64,000 nucleotides of DNA. Source: Faecalibacterium langellae. Its GTDB lineage: Bacteria; Bacillota; Clostridia; Oscillospirales; Ruminococcaceae. The stretch spans positions 1 through 64,000 of the forward strand of contig NZ_NMTR01000006.1 in assembly GCF_002549775.1 (NCBI RefSeq), given 5' to 3'. Numbering within the stretch: position 1 is the stretch's first letter; each line of letters starts with the position of its first letter. The notes beneath the pieces were generated by a model that did no database searches, had not been told where the DNA came from, and was given only the letters and a program-made list of their open reading frames with translations. Below are positions 50,237-59,864 of this stretch, in pieces. Position numbers and translations under genes: made by a program.

Positions 50237-51547
50237 TTACAAAATGTCGATGTACTCACCGGCCAGCGCTTTGTTCATGCTGCGCACGGCGCAGAACTTG
50301 CCGCACATGCTGCAGGTGTCGCTGTGGTCGTCCTCAGGCAGGCGGGCGTCGCGGATGGCCTTGGCGGTCTCCGGGTCCAGCGCGCAGGCGAACTGTGCAT
50401 CCCAGTCCAGTACGCGGCGGGCGTCTCCCATTTTGTCGTCGATATCCCGGGCATGGGGGATGCCCTTGGCGATGTCGGCGGCGTGGGCCGCGATCTTGGA
50501 GGCCACGATGCCCTGCTTCACGTCCTCCACATTGGGCAGTGCCAGATGTTCGGCGGGGGTCACATAGCACAGGAAGGCCGCGCCGCTCATGGCCGCCACG
50601 GCACCGCCGATGGCAGCGGTGATGTGGTCGTAGCCGGGGGCAATATCAGTGACCAGGGGTCCCAGCACGTAGAAGGGTGCACCCATGCAGATGGACTTCT
50701 GCACCTCCATGTTAGCGGCCACCTGATTCAGAGGCACATGGCCGGGGCCTTCCACCATGACCTGCACGTTGTGGGCCCATGCACGCTTGGTCAGCTCGCC
50801 CAGACGCACCAGTTCTTCGATCTGGCACACATCGGTGGCATCGGCAAGGCAGCCGGGGCGGCAGGCGTCGCCCAGCGAGATGGTCACGTCGTGCTCGGCG
50901 CAGATGTCGCAGATTTCATCAAAGTGCTCGTAGAAAGGGTTCTCGTTGCCGGTCATGCTCATCCACGCAAACACCAGAGAGCCGCCGCGGCTGACGATGT
51001 TCATCTTACGCTTGTGCTTGCGGATCTGCTCGATGGTCTTGCGGGTGATGCCGCAGTGCAGGGTGACAAAGTCCACGCCGTCCTCGGCGTGCAGACGCAC
51101 CACGTCGATGAAGTCCTGGGCCGTCAGCTCGGCTAGGTCGCGCTGGTAGTGGATGACCGAGTCGTACACCGGCACAGTGCCGATCATCACCGGGCACTCG
51201 TGGGTCAGCTTCTGGCGGAAGGGCTGGGTGTTGCCGTGGCTGGACAGGTCCATAATGGCTTCTGCGCCCATGTTCACGGCGCTCATCACCTTCTGCATCT
51301 CAATGTTGTAGTCCTTGCAGTCGCGGGAGACGCCAAGGTTCACGTTGATCTTGGTGCGCAGCATGGAACCCACGCCCTCGGGGTTCAGGCACTTGTGGTG
51401 CTTGTTGGCGGGGATGGCTACCTTGCCCTCGGCGACCCACTGGCGGATCTCCTCGGTGGTGCGGCATTCCTTTTTGGCTACGATCTCCATCTCCGGGGTA
51501 ACGATGCCCTTGCGGGCGGCATCCATCTGGGTGGTATAAGTCTGCAT
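50237..51547 (-). CDS. thiC: phosphomethylpyrimidine synthase ThiC
   Basis: Radical SAM enzyme that rearranges AIR into the pyrimidine HMP-P. 436 residues from [14 protein letters not shown] after TGGAGG. The unusual C-terminal cluster motif is [30 protein letters not shown] and [11 protein letters not shown] are family segments. The last gene of the operon. Length fits the anaerobic bacterial form without the long N-terminal domain. Confidence 0.95.
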   Translation of the reverse strand: MQTYTTQMDAARKGIVTPEMEIVAKKECRTTEEIRQWVAEGKVAIPANKHHKCLNPEGVGSMLRTKINVNLGVSRDCKDYNIEMQKVMSAVNMGAEAIMDLSSHGNTQPFRQKLTHECPVMIGTVPVYDSVIHYQRDLAELTAQDFIDVVRLHAEDGVDFVTLHCGITRKTIEQIRKHKRKMNIVSRGGSLVFAWMSMTGNENPFYEHFDEICDICAEHDVTISLGDACRPGCLADATDVCQIEELVRLGELTKRAWAHNVQVMVEGPGHVPLNQVAANMEVQKSICMGAPFYVLGPLVTDIAPGYDHITAAIGGAVAAMSGAAFLCYVTPAEHLALPNVEDVKQGIVASKIAAHAADIAKGIPHARDIDDKMGDARRVLDWDAQFACALDPETAKAIRDARLPEDDHSDTCSMCGKFCAVRSMNKALAGEYIDIL

Positions 51548-51572
51548 ACGCTGTGTTCCTCCAAATGACAGT

Positions 51573-51683
51573 TTATCTCTGAACAGCAGGGTGCTGGTCA
51601 TACAAAGGGAGTTGCAGATAGCCGTCATTCAGAAAAAACAGTACGCTCTGGATGCCGACACCTGCGCAAAATACGCTTTTCAT
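51573..51683 (-). CDS. possible 36-residue peptide between thiE and thiC
   Basis: ATG at 51683 with GGAGAA before it gives [20 protein letters not shown] and a neutral tail, stopping 25 bases before thiC. It fills most of the 205-base gap in an otherwise tight operon. No known family; it may be chance or a leader that tunes thiC translation. Confidence 0.3.
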   Translation of the reverse strand: MKSVFCAGVGIQSVLFFLNDGYLQLPLYDQHPAVQR

Positions 51684-51752
51684 GTTGGTTTTCTCCATGA
51701 ATTTTGTAACGCGGCCCAAGGTGGTGCCCCCGGTTTGCCGCGGGTTGATAGC

Positions 51753-52391
51753 TTACTTTATGATCTGCTCCGAAAGGGCGCGCAGCTTCCGGCACTCGGC
51801 CTCAATGTCCTTTGCGGCAAAGATGGCGCTCACAAGGGCCACGCCGTCCACGCCGGTGCCCTTCAGCTGGAGGATGTTCTCTTTGTGGATACCGCCGATG
51901 GCCACCACCGGCACGTCCACGGCATTGCAGATGTCGATGAGGGTCTGGCGGGGCAGAACGTCCACGTCGGTCTTGGTGCTGGTGGCGAACACCGCCCCCA
52001 CGCCCAGGCAGTCGGCACCGTGGGCCACGGCGCGGCGCGCCTCCTCCACCGTGTGGGCGGAAACGCCGATCATCATGTTCTCGCCCACGCGCTGGCGCAC
52101 CTGGGCTGCTTCCATGTCGCTCTGGCCCACATGCACGCCCTCGGCGTGGCACCGGATGGCCACCTCCACATTGTCGTTGATGAACAGCGGCACGCCGTAG
52201 CGCTGGCACAGGGCATGAATTTCGATGGCTTCGCGCAGGAAATCTTCATCGCCCAGGTGCTTTTCCCGCAGCTGCACGCAGGTGGCACCACCTTTCAGGG
52301 CACTTTCCACCTGCTCATACAGGGTCTGTTTGCCCACCCATGCGCGGTCGGTGACGGCGTACAAAAGCATGGTCTGCTTATCGCACTTCAT
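51753..52391 (-). CDS. thiE: thiamin phosphate synthase ThiE
   Basis: Joins HMP-PP and thiazole phosphate to give thiamin phosphate. 212 residues in a TIM barrel: VQLREKHLGDEDFL, LFINDNVEVAI, HVGQSD, GVSAHTVEEA, GADCLGVGAVFAT and VAIGGIHKENI carry the pyrophosphate and pyrimidine sites. Overlaps thiM by 14 bases. Confidence 0.95.
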   Translation of the reverse strand: MKCDKQTMLLYAVTDRAWVGKQTLYEQVESALKGGATCVQLREKHLGDEDFLREAIEIHALCQRYGVPLFINDNVEVAIRCHAEGVHVGQSDMEAAQVRQRVGENMMIGVSAHTVEEARRAVAHGADCLGVGAVFATSTKTDVDVLPRQTLIDICNAVDVPVVAIGGIHKENILQLKGTGVDGVALVSAIFAAKDIEAECRKLRALSEQIIK

Positions 52392-53199
52392 AGTTTGCTC
52401 CTTTTTCCAGCTGTTCCGGGGTCATGTTGTAGATGGCGTCGATGATGTAATTGCGGTAGGAAGAATTGCCGTCCAGCGCGGTCAGGCGCTTGTGGGCAAT
52501 CTCGCCTGCAAGGCCCATGGCGCACACGGCGGCCGCAGCAGCGTCCAGCGCATGGCCCGGGTTCGCGGTGACGAAGGCCGCCGTCAGGGCCGAGAGCTGG
52601 CAGCCGGTGCCGGTGATGCTGCTCATCATGGGGTGGCCGTTGCGGATGCAGTAGGCCTTCTCCCCGTCGGCCACGATGTCGATGGCCCCGGTGATGGCGA
52701 CCACGGCCCCGGTCTCGGCGGCAAACTTTTTGGCAAAGGCCACGGCGGCGTCGAGGTTTTCTTCGGTGACTTTATCAGCCACATCGGCGTCCACGCCCTT
52801 GGTGGTGCCCGCGCCGGAAGCCAGGGTCTTCACCTCCGAGATGTTGCCGCGGATGACCGTGAACTTCACCTCCCGCAGCAGGCGGAAGGCGGTGTCGGTG
52901 CGCAGCTTGGAAGCGCCCGCGCCCACCGGGTCCAGCACCACGGGGTGGCCCAGGGCGTTCGCCTTTTTGCCCGCCAGCAGCATGCTGGTGATGGTGCGGC
53001 TGTTCAGGGTGCCGATGTTGATGTTCAGCCCGCCGCAGATGGTGGTGATGTCCTCCACCTCGGCGGCATCGTCGGCCATGATGGGCGAAGCACCGCAGGC
53101 CAGCACCATGTTGGCGCAGTCGTTCACGGTGACGTAATTTGTGATGTTGTGGATGAGCGGGCACTTGGTGCGCACATTCTCGAACTCCGTTTTAAACAT
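52378..53199 (-). CDS. thiM: hydroxyethylthiazole kinase ThiM
   Basis: Phosphorylates thiazole for salvage. 273 residues of the ribokinase-like fold: CPLIHNITNYVTVNDCAN at the start, GASPIMADD, DPVGAGASKLR, and VAITGAIDIV then MMSSITGTGCQLSAL with the catalytic Cys/Gly region. It lies 15 bases after thiW. Together with thiW it suggests that the cell imports thiazole; no thiazole synthesis genes (thiG, thiH, thiS) are in the operon. Confidence 0.95.
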   Translation of the reverse strand: MFKTEFENVRTKCPLIHNITNYVTVNDCANMVLACGASPIMADDAAEVEDITTICGGLNINIGTLNSRTITSMLLAGKKANALGHPVVLDPVGAGASKLRTDTAFRLLREVKFTVIRGNISEVKTLASGAGTTKGVDADVADKVTEENLDAAVAFAKKFAAETGAVVAITGAIDIVADGEKAYCIRNGHPMMSSITGTGCQLSALTAAFVTANPGHALDAAAAAVCAMGLAGEIAHKRLTALDGNSSYRNYIIDAIYNMTPEQLEKGANYEVR

Positions 53200-53214
53200 T
53201 TCGAAGCACCTCCG

Positions 53215-53730
53215 TTAAGAAAGGCTCTGCTGCATGGAGCGCAGGGCACCGGAACGCTGCAGGCTGTACACCAGCACGCCTGCAATGATGGAACCCACGG
53301 CGGTGGAGATCAGGAAGGGCACGATGTAGGCGTAGAAGGCGATGTCGCCGGCGCTCTTGCCCATGAGGAAGATGGCTACGGGGTAAGCGCACAGGCCGCC
53401 CAGGATGCTGGTGCCGAACACCTCACCCACCATGGTGGCAAAGATGTTTTTGGTCTTGTGGTACACCAGGCCGCACAGCAGCGCACCGAACATGCTGCCG
53501 GGGAAGGCCATCAGGCTGCCCAGGCCCAGCAGATTGCGCAGCAGGGAAGCCACAAAGGCCACGCCGAGGCCCCACCAGGGGCCCAGCAGCACGGCACAGG
53601 TCACGTTGACCATGTGCTGGATGGGGGCGCACTTGCTGCCGAACATGGGGAAGCTGAACACGCTGCCCACCACGCACAAAGCGCACAGCATACCGGCCAG
53701 AGCCAGCTTTTTCACAGAGATGTTTTTCAT
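53215..53730 (-). CDS. thiW: ThiW, thiazole-specific ECF transporter S component
   Basis: 171 residues from MKNISVKKLALAGML after GAAAGGAG. Five to six membrane segments; PMFGSKCAPIQHMVNVTCAVLLGP near residue 28 is typical of ThiW. It binds hydroxyethylthiazole and uses a shared EcfAT module located elsewhere. First gene of the operon, behind the TPP riboswitch. Confidence 0.9.
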   Translation of the reverse strand: MKNISVKKLALAGMLCALCVVGSVFSFPMFGSKCAPIQHMVNVTCAVLLGPWWGLGVAFVASLLRNLLGLGSLMAFPGSMFGALLCGLVYHKTKNIFATMVGEVFGTSILGGLCAYPVAIFLMGKSAGDIAFYAYIVPFLISTAVGSIIAGVLVYSLQRSGALRSMQQSLS

Positions 53731-53997
53731 AGGGACGCTCCTTTCAAGGCGGCAGGGGCACAGCCAGCGCCCCCGCAGAACACCCCCGCACCGGGCGCAG
53801 ACGGGCGCACCGGGGGCAGGGGATATACGGAAGCGGTCGAGGCTTGCTGGCCTCCTCTCACGCCGGAACACGGCTTCCCATCGCTGACGGTTTTCCAGGC
53901 TCAGGGCGCTCCCCCTCAGCCCGCTGCGGCCCTCCCGCAGAAGCCGCCCCTTTTACATCCGGCGCGGCTGGGTCTTCCTCCTTAAGAAAAAATGCAA

Positions 53998-54034
53998 CAA
54001 AAAAAAAAACAGGGGGCCCCGGCGGAGCCTCCTG
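53998..54034 (-). terminator. riboswitch-controlled terminator
   Basis: CAGGAGGCTCC and GGGGCCCCCTG pair with one mismatch, then a run of at least eleven T on the minus strand. This is the off-state of the TPP riboswitch. Confidence 0.8.
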
Positions 54035-54054
54035 CAAAAAATCACGCACATGCT

Positions 54055-54138
54055 GACTTCCTACGGCGGCATTATCCGCATCAGGTAAAAGGGTCGAAGT
54101 TCGGGTACTTCCTCTCAGCCCGCGCACGAGCTCCCCTG
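54055..54138 (-). promoter_or_regulatory. TPP riboswitch (THI element)
   Basis: The minus strand shows the conserved cores: GGGGAGC, GCGGGCTGAGAGG, TACCCG, then ACCTGATGCGGATAATGCCGC and GTAGGAAG. TPP binding would favour the terminator just downstream and shut off thiW-M-E-C. Confidence 0.95.
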
Positions 54139-54284
54139 TATTTGCTTGTGCCTTGTATTCTACACCTCTTTCCCCAAAATTGCAAGGGGGAAGGCTTACC
54201 CCCCGCAAAAACAGCCGGACACGGTTTTCGTGCCCGGCTGTTTTTGTTAGGAAGGAGAAATTATGAAAATGCTTTGCGAAACGC

Positions 54285-56720
54285 TTATCCCATGGTGACC
54301 CGCACGGCCACTTCGGTGCCTGCCGGGGCCAGCGGCAGCACATTGCCCGCGATGGCCCTGCCGTCCACAGTGACGACCTTCACGCCGTGCTGGACGGCGG
54401 CGGCATTGTCCACCGTGATGTGGTACACCGCGCCCCGGAAGCGGCGGGTGACTGTAAAGCTGCCCAGCGTGTGGGGAATGCAGGGGTCCACCTTCAGGCC
54501 GTCCAGCGTGGGCTGGATGCCCAGAATGTACTGGCTCACGTTGAAGAAGGTCCACGCCGCCGTGCCGGTCAGCCAGCTGTTCTTCGCTTCGCCGAAGGTG
54601 GGGGCGTCCCTGCCCGCCACCATCTGGCTGTAGACGTAGGGCTCGGTGCGGTGGATCTCGGAAATGTCCTCAATGTAGGCCGGGCAGGTCTTGCGGTAGA
54701 CCTCAAAGGCCCGGTCGCCGTGGCCGAGCACCGCCTCGGCGCAGCTGATCCAGGGGTTGTTGTGGCAGAAGATGCCCGCGTTCTCCTTGTAGCCCGGGGG
54801 ATAGCTGGAAATTTCGCCCAGGTTCAGCTGGTAACTGGTGTAGGCGGGCTGGTGCAGCACCACGCCGTACTTGGTGTCCAGCCGTTCCTCCACGCTCCTA
54901 AGGGCAGCGGCGGCCTGGCCGGTCTCTTTGCCGATGCCCGCCATGACGCACATGCCCTGGGGCTCGATGAAGATCTGGCCCTCGGTGCACTCCTTGCTGC
55001 CCACCGGCTTGCCAAAGGCGTCGTAGGCGCGGCGGAACCACGCGCCGTCCCAGCCCGCGGTGAGGGTGGCCTGCTCCACCGCGTCGATGCTCTTGCGGGC
55101 CGCGGCGGCCTCGTCGGTGAGGTGCAGGTGATCGCACAGTTCGGCGTACTCATGGCCGTACTTGACGAACATGCCCGCGATGAACACGCTCTCGGCCACG
55201 GGGCCCTCGCTGGGGCCGGTGATCTGGAAGCTCTCGCCCGGGTGCTCCGAGAAGCAGTTCAGGTTCAGGCAGTCGTTCCAGTCGGCGCGGCCGATGAGGG
55301 GCAGGCCGTGGGGGCCCAGGTGGGTGCAGGTGAAGTTGAAGCTGCGGCGCAGGTGCTCCATCAGGGGCTGGGCCTTGCTTTCGTCGTTGTCAAAGGGCAC
55401 CTGCTCGTCCAGAATGGACCAGTCGCCGGTCTCGCGCAGGTAGGCGGCGGTGCCCGCAATGAGCCACAGCGGGTCATCGTTGAAGCCGGTGCCGATGTCG
55501 CGGTTGCCCTTCTTGGTCAGGGGCTGGTACTGGTGGTAGGCGCTGCCGTCCTCAAACTGGGTGGCGGCGATGTCCAGGATGCGCTCCCGGGCGCGGGAGG
55601 GGATGATGTGCACGAAGCCCAGCAGGTCCTGACAGCTGTCGCGGAAGCCCATGCCGCGGCCGGTGCCGCTCTCAAAGTAGCTGGCGGAGCGGCTCATGTT
55701 GAAGGTGACCATGCACTGGTACTGGTGCCAGATGTTCACCATGCGGTCCAGCTTTTCCTCGCTGGATTCCAGGTGGTAGGTGGAGAGCAGTGCTTCCCAA
55801 TGGTCGGCCAGGGCTTTGCGGGCGGCATCCACCTGGGCGCTGGTGGCGTAGCGGCTGATCATGGCGTGGGCACGCGCTTTATTGATGACGCCCGGGGCGG
55901 TGAACTTCTCGTCCTGGGGGTTCTCGATGTAGCCGAGACCGAACAAAATCTTCTTTTCCTCGCCCGGGGCCAGGGTGACGTGGATGTGCAGCGCGCCCAC
56001 CGGGGCCCACCCGTGGGCGATGGAGCCGGAGCAGTGCCCGGCGCGGACGGCCTCGGGGTCTGCCGGGCCGCCGTACACCCCGCAGAATGCGTCGCGGGTG
56101 GTGTCGAAGCTGGTGACCGGCGTGTCGGACCAGAACACCGCGTAGTGGTCGCGGCGTTCGCGGTACTCGGTCTTGTGGTAGATGACGCCGGGCTCCACCT
56201 CCACTTCGCCGGTGGAGAAGTTGCGCTGGAAGTTGGAGCTGTCGTCGATGGCGTCCCACAGGCAGAACTCCACATAGCCGAAGACGTCCAGCTCCTTCAC
56301 GGCGTCGGTGTGGTTCTGCAGGGTCAGGCGGTCCAGCTCGCAGGCGTCGCCTTTGGGTACGAACAGCTCCTGCGCGGCGGCCACGCCGTTCTTCTCGCCC
56401 TCGATCACGGTGTAGCCCAGGCCGTGGCGGCAGGTGTAGCGGTCCAGCGGGGTCTTGGTGGGCTGCCAGCCGGGGTTCCAGACGGTATCGCCGTCCTTGA
56501 TGTAGATGTGGTGGCCGTCCATGTCCAGCGGGGAGCTGTTGTAGCGGTAGCGGGTCAGGCGGCGCATCCGGGCGTCGCGGTAGAAGCTGTAGCCGCCCGC
56601 CGTGTTGGAGACAAGGCTGAAGAAATCCTCGCTGCCCAGGTAGTTGATCCAGGGCAGGGGCGTGCGCGGGGTGGTGATGACGTATTCCTTGTGTTCATCA
56701 TCGAAGTGACCGAATCTCAT
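54285..56720 (-). CDS. cbp: cellobiose phosphorylase, GH94
   Basis: Splits cellobiose with phosphate into glucose-1-phosphate and glucose. 811 residues from [13 protein letters not shown] after AAGGAGG; this matches the usual length. N-terminal beta-sandwich, then the alpha/alpha barrel with the catalytic acid in [10 protein letters not shown] and the phosphate site region of [19 protein letters not shown]-like YTCRHGLGY and [10 protein letters not shown] are further GH94 marks. Controlled by the divergent LacI protein through the operator at 56770. Chitobiose or laminaribiose specificity is less likely but open. Confidence 0.9.
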   Translation of the reverse strand: MRFGHFDDEHKEYVITTPRTPLPWINYLGSEDFFSLVSNTAGGYSFYRDARMRRLTRYRYNSSPLDMDGHHIYIKDGDTVWNPGWQPTKTPLDRYTCRHGLGYTVIEGEKNGVAAAQELFVPKGDACELDRLTLQNHTDAVKELDVFGYVEFCLWDAIDDSSNFQRNFSTGEVEVEPGVIYHKTEYRERRDHYAVFWSDTPVTSFDTTRDAFCGVYGGPADPEAVRAGHCSGSIAHGWAPVGALHIHVTLAPGEEKKILFGLGYIENPQDEKFTAPGVINKARAHAMISRYATSAQVDAARKALADHWEALLSTYHLESSEEKLDRMVNIWHQYQCMVTFNMSRSASYFESGTGRGMGFRDSCQDLLGFVHIIPSRARERILDIAATQFEDGSAYHQYQPLTKKGNRDIGTGFNDDPLWLIAGTAAYLRETGDWSILDEQVPFDNDESKAQPLMEHLRRSFNFTCTHLGPHGLPLIGRADWNDCLNLNCFSEHPGESFQITGPSEGPVAESVFIAGMFVKYGHEYAELCDHLHLTDEAAAARKSIDAVEQATLTAGWDGAWFRRAYDAFGKPVGSKECTEGQIFIEPQGMCVMAGIGKETGQAAAALRSVEERLDTKYGVVLHQPAYTSYQLNLGEISSYPPGYKENAGIFCHNNPWISCAEAVLGHGDRAFEVYRKTCPAYIEDISEIHRTEPYVYSQMVAGRDAPTFGEAKNSWLTGTAAWTFFNVSQYILGIQPTLDGLKVDPCIPHTLGSFTVTRRFRGAVYHITVDNAAAVQHGVKVVTVDGRAIAGNVLPLAPAGTEVAVRVTMG

Positions 56721-56769
56721 AAATGCTTCCTCCTTGTACAGCTGCCGGGAAGGCCCGGCTGCTTCGCGT

Positions 56770-56786
56770 TTGCGAAAACGATTAAG
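56770..56786. promoter_or_regulatory. LacI-type operator, copy 1
   Basis: TTGCGAAAACGATTAAG, identical over 17 bases to the site at 57171-57187. It lies in the 5' leader of the cellobiose phosphorylase gene, about 30 bases downstream of its -10 box. Confidence 0.8.
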
Positions 56787-56816
56787 CATGACGGCGGGAG
56801 CATTCTCTTTGCTTTT

Positions 56817-56845
56817 AGAATAGCCGAACCGCACACAAAATGCAA
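56817..56845 (-). promoter_or_regulatory. promoter of the cellobiose phosphorylase gene
   Basis: On the minus strand TTGCAT (56840-56845), 17 bases, TATTCT (56817-56822). Between here and 57137 I see no gene, only AT-rich sequence. Confidence 0.6.
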
Positions 56846-57137
56846 GAGCTTTTGCGAAAAAACTTTGGAAAGATTTTTTCACAAAACGGGCGTGGATGCA
56901 CGGTTTTTGCGGAAACTTTTTCCGGCGGGCCCGTCAGGGCAGAGCGGCGCGCAGCAAAACGAAGGGGCCGGAAGCCCATTTAAAAGTAATATTAGATGGG
57001 ACGAAAACGACAGCGAAAAAAGTTTCGATTTTAACCGAAATGTAACGAAAACCATTCGAGATGCACAATTCCGGCCCGCCGGAACCGAACAAAACGCCAA
57101 AAGTGATGCTAAAAGCCCAAAACTTTTGCGTTTGCGC

Positions 57138-57166
57138 TTGATTTTTCGTGCAGAGTGCGCTATCAT
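57138..57166 (+). promoter_or_regulatory. promoter of the LacI regulator gene
   Basis: TTGATT (57138-57143), 17 bases, TATCAT (57161-57166). The operator begins 5 bases after it, so repression of its own gene is expected. Confidence 0.65.
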
Positions 57167-57170
57167 GAAC

Positions 57171-57187
57171 TTGCGAAAACGATTAAG
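57171..57187. promoter_or_regulatory. LacI-type operator, copy 2
   Basis: TTGCGAAAACGATTAAG, a second exact copy, at the transcription start of the regulator gene. Confidence 0.8.
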
Positions 57188-57245
57188 GACATGACGAAGA
57201 ACATCCACCCGCGAAACCGTTCTTCGGGAAGGAGGCGAGCAGGCG

Positions 57246-58247
57246 ATGCCATCCCTGAAAGATCTGGCAAAGGAATGCGGCGTGTCGGTGGCAACGGTCA
57301 GCAAGGCACTGAACGACCAGCCGGATATCTCGCCTGCCACACGGGAGCGGGTACGCGCCGCAGCGCACCGCATGGGCTACCTGCCCAACGCCGCCGCCCG
57401 CGCCCTGAAGACCAACCGAACTTACAACCTGGGCGTTCTGTTCGTGGACGAACGGCAGAGCGGCCTGACCCACGAATACTTCTCCGCTGTGCTGGACAGC
57501 TTCAAGGTGGAAGCGGAAAAGCGCGGCTACGACATCACCTTCATCAACCACAGCGGCAAGAGCATGAGCTACCTCGAACATTGCCGCTACCGCAATGTGG
57601 ACGGCGTGGTGATCGCCTGCGTGAACTTCTACGACCCGCAGGTGGTGGAGCTGGTGAACAGCGAGGTGCCGGTGGTGACCATCGACCATGTGTTCAACAA
57701 CCGCATGGCGGTGCTCTCCGACAACGTCGCCGGTCTGAAAGCTCTGGTGCGGCAGGCATGGGCCTGCGGCCACCGGCGCATCGCCTTCATCCACGGCGAA
57801 AAGACCGCCGTCACCGAGAACCGTCTGGCGGGCTTCTATCAGGTGTGCGAGGAGTTGGGCCTGCAGGTGCCGGAGGAGTACGTCCGCAGCGGCGTCTACC
57901 ACGACGCAGACCGCTGCGCCGCCGAGACCCGGGCCCTGCTGGAACTGCACGAGCCGCCCACCTGCATCATCTTCCCCGACGACTTCTCCGCTCTGGGCGG
58001 CTACAACGCCATCAGCGAGAAAGGTCTTTCCATCCCGGAGGACATCTCGGTGATGGGCTACGACGGCATCTACCTCTCCCGGGTGGTCAAGCCCCAGCTG
58101 GTGACCTACCAGCAGAACACCGCGGCTTTGGGCCGCACCGCAGCCGAAAAGCTCATTGAGCTGATCGAACACCCCCGCGTGACGCTGCCCGAACAGATCC
58201 GGGTCTCCGGCAGGCTGCTGGACGGTGGCTCGGTGCGCGGGCTGTAA
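57246..58247 (+). CDS. LacI-family regulator of cellobiose use
   Basis: 333 residues. HTH at 3-23 (SLKDLAKECGVSVATVSKALN), hinge with YLPNAAARALKTNRT, then a periplasmic-binding-like core (NLGVLFVDERQS, FINHSGKS, IIFPDDFSALGG). It should repress the phosphorylase gene and itself through the paired operators, and probably the ABC genes 93 bases downstream, until a sugar such as cellobiose binds. AAGGAGG precedes the ATG. Confidence 0.9.
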   Translation: MPSLKDLAKECGVSVATVSKALNDQPDISPATRERVRAAAHRMGYLPNAAARALKTNRTYNLGVLFVDERQSGLTHEYFSAVLDSFKVEAEKRGYDITFINHSGKSMSYLEHCRYRNVDGVVIACVNFYDPQVVELVNSEVPVVTIDHVFNNRMAVLSDNVAGLKALVRQAWACGHRRIAFIHGEKTAVTENRLAGFYQVCEELGLQVPEEYVRSGVYHDADRCAAETRALLELHEPPTCIIFPDDFSALGGYNAISEKGLSIPEDISVMGYDGIYLSRVVKPQLVTYQQNTAALGRTAAEKLIELIEHPRVTLPEQIRVSGRLLDGGSVRGL

Positions 58248-58340
58248 AACACTTTTGGCTCCAAAGGCTCCCGTGCAAAGGACCTTTTCTGAACAACAAA
58301 TAAGAATAAGTATGGAAAACCATGAAGGAGGTTTACCCTT

Positions 58341-59780
58341 ATGAAAAAGATCTCTCGCCGTAATTTCCTGCTCGCTTCCGGTGCCGTGACCATTGGTGCA
58401 GCTCTGGCTGCCTGCGGCGGCAGTTCCGCCTCCACCAGCACCGCTTCCTCGGCCGCTGCTTCTTCTGCCGCTTCCGAAGCCCCCGCCGCACAGGGCAAGG
58501 TGCTGAACATCTGGTGCTGGAACGATGAGTTCCAGAGCCGCTTCAACGCCTACTACCCCGAGGTCTCCGAGGTGGCAGAGGATAAGTCCACCACCACCCT
58601 GAAGGACGGCACCGTCGTCAAGTGGACCATCAACCCCAACGAGAACAACAACTACCAGAACAAGCTGGACGAAGCCCTGCTGAGCCAGGATTCCGCCGCC
58701 GATGACGACAAGATCGACATCTTCCTGATCGAGGCCGACTACGCTCTGAAGTATGTGGACTCCGATTACGCGCTGGACGTGAAGGCCGACATCGGCCTGA
58801 CCGACGACGACCTGTCCGGCCAGTACCAGTACACCAAGGACATCGTCACCGTGGACGGCAGCCAGCGCGGCACCACCTGGCAGGCTACCCCGGGTCTGTT
58901 CGCTTACCGCCGCAGCATCGCAAAGGATGTTCTGGGCACCGACGACCCCACCGAAGTGCAGAGCTACCTGTCCGACTGGGATAAGTTCAACGATGTGGCA
59001 GCCCAGGCCTACGCCAAGGGCTACAAGATGCTCTCCGGCTTCGACGATTCCTTCCGCACCTTCTCCAACAACATCAGTGCACCCTGGGTGGACGGCACCA
59101 CCATCAACGTGGACCCCAATATGATGAAGTGGGTGGACCAGACCAAGGAGTACACCGATAAGGGCTACAACAACAAGTCCAGCCTGTGGGACAGCCAGTG
59201 GGCCGCCGACCAGGGCCCCACCGGCAAGGTGTTCGGCTTCTTCTACTCCACCTGGGGCATCAACTTCACCCTGCTGGGCAACTCGCTGGAGACCCCGGTG
59301 GCCGACGGTGAGACCCCGCAGGTAGGCAACGGCATCTACGGCGACTACGCTGTGTGCGAAGGCCCTCAGCCCTACTACTGGGGCGGCACCTGGATCTGCG
59401 GCGCAGCGGGCAGCGACAACATTGAGCTCATCCGCGACATCATGCAGAAGCTGACCTGCGACGAAGCCATCATGAAGCAGATCACCCTGGATACTCAGGA
59501 CTACACCAACAACGAAAAGGCCATGAACGAGATCGCCAACAGCGATTACAGCTCCGACTTCCTGGGCGGCCAGAACCACATCGCTCTGTTCGCCGAGGCT
59601 GCAGGCAAGATCGACATGTCCAACGCGGGCCCCTACGATCAGGGCATCACCGAGAGCTTCCAGGCCGCATTCAAGGATTACTTCACCGGCAACGTGGACG
59701 AAGACACCGCCAAGGCGAACTTCCAGACCGCTATCCAGGAGAAGTACCCCGAGCTGACCGACGTGGTCTGGCCCGCATAA
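58341..59780 (+). CDS. ABC sugar-binding lipoprotein
   Basis: 479 residues. The signal has SRRNFLLASG, which resembles a twin-arginine motif, and the lipobox LAAC ending at Cys25; a Ser/Ala-rich linker follows. The core resembles family 1 solute-binding proteins (LNIWCWNDEFQSRF, LIEADYALKYVDS, NGIYGDYAVCEGPQPYYWGG). It likely captures cellobiose or cellodextrins. AAGGAGG precedes the ATG. Confidence 0.88.
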   Translation: MKKISRRNFLLASGAVTIGAALAACGGSSASTSTASSAAASSAASEAPAAQGKVLNIWCWNDEFQSRFNAYYPEVSEVAEDKSTTTLKDGTVVKWTINPNENNNYQNKLDEALLSQDSAADDDKIDIFLIEADYALKYVDSDYALDVKADIGLTDDDLSGQYQYTKDIVTVDGSQRGTTWQATPGLFAYRRSIAKDVLGTDDPTEVQSYLSDWDKFNDVAAQAYAKGYKMLSGFDDSFRTFSNNISAPWVDGTTINVDPNMMKWVDQTKEYTDKGYNNKSSLWDSQWAADQGPTGKVFGFFYSTWGINFTLLGNSLETPVADGETPQVGNGIYGDYAVCEGPQPYYWGGTWICGAAGSDNIELIRDIMQKLTCDEAIMKQITLDTQDYTNNEKAMNEIANSDYSSDFLGGQNHIALFAEAAGKIDMSNAGPYDQGITESFQAAFKDYFTGNVDEDTAKANFQTAIQEKYPELTDVVWPA

Positions 59781-59811
59781 CGGCTTCCGACGTTTGACTG
59801 AAAACTGAATC

Positions 59812-59849
59812 AAAAGGGGCGGGCGGCATATCTCGCCCGCCCCTTTTCT
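59812..59849 (+). terminator. hairpin between binding protein and permease genes
   Basis: AAAAGGGGCGGGCG pairs with CGCCCGCCCCTTTT, followed by CTTT. In sugar ABC operons such a stem lets the binding protein be made in excess while some transcripts continue. Confidence 0.75.
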
Positions 59850-59864
59850 TTGGGAGGCGATCCT

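Noticed and set aside
54387-57194. A 935-codon plus-strand frame opposite the GH94 gene
   Set aside because: Shadow of the phosphorylase, rich in Val/Gly/His, with no family features.
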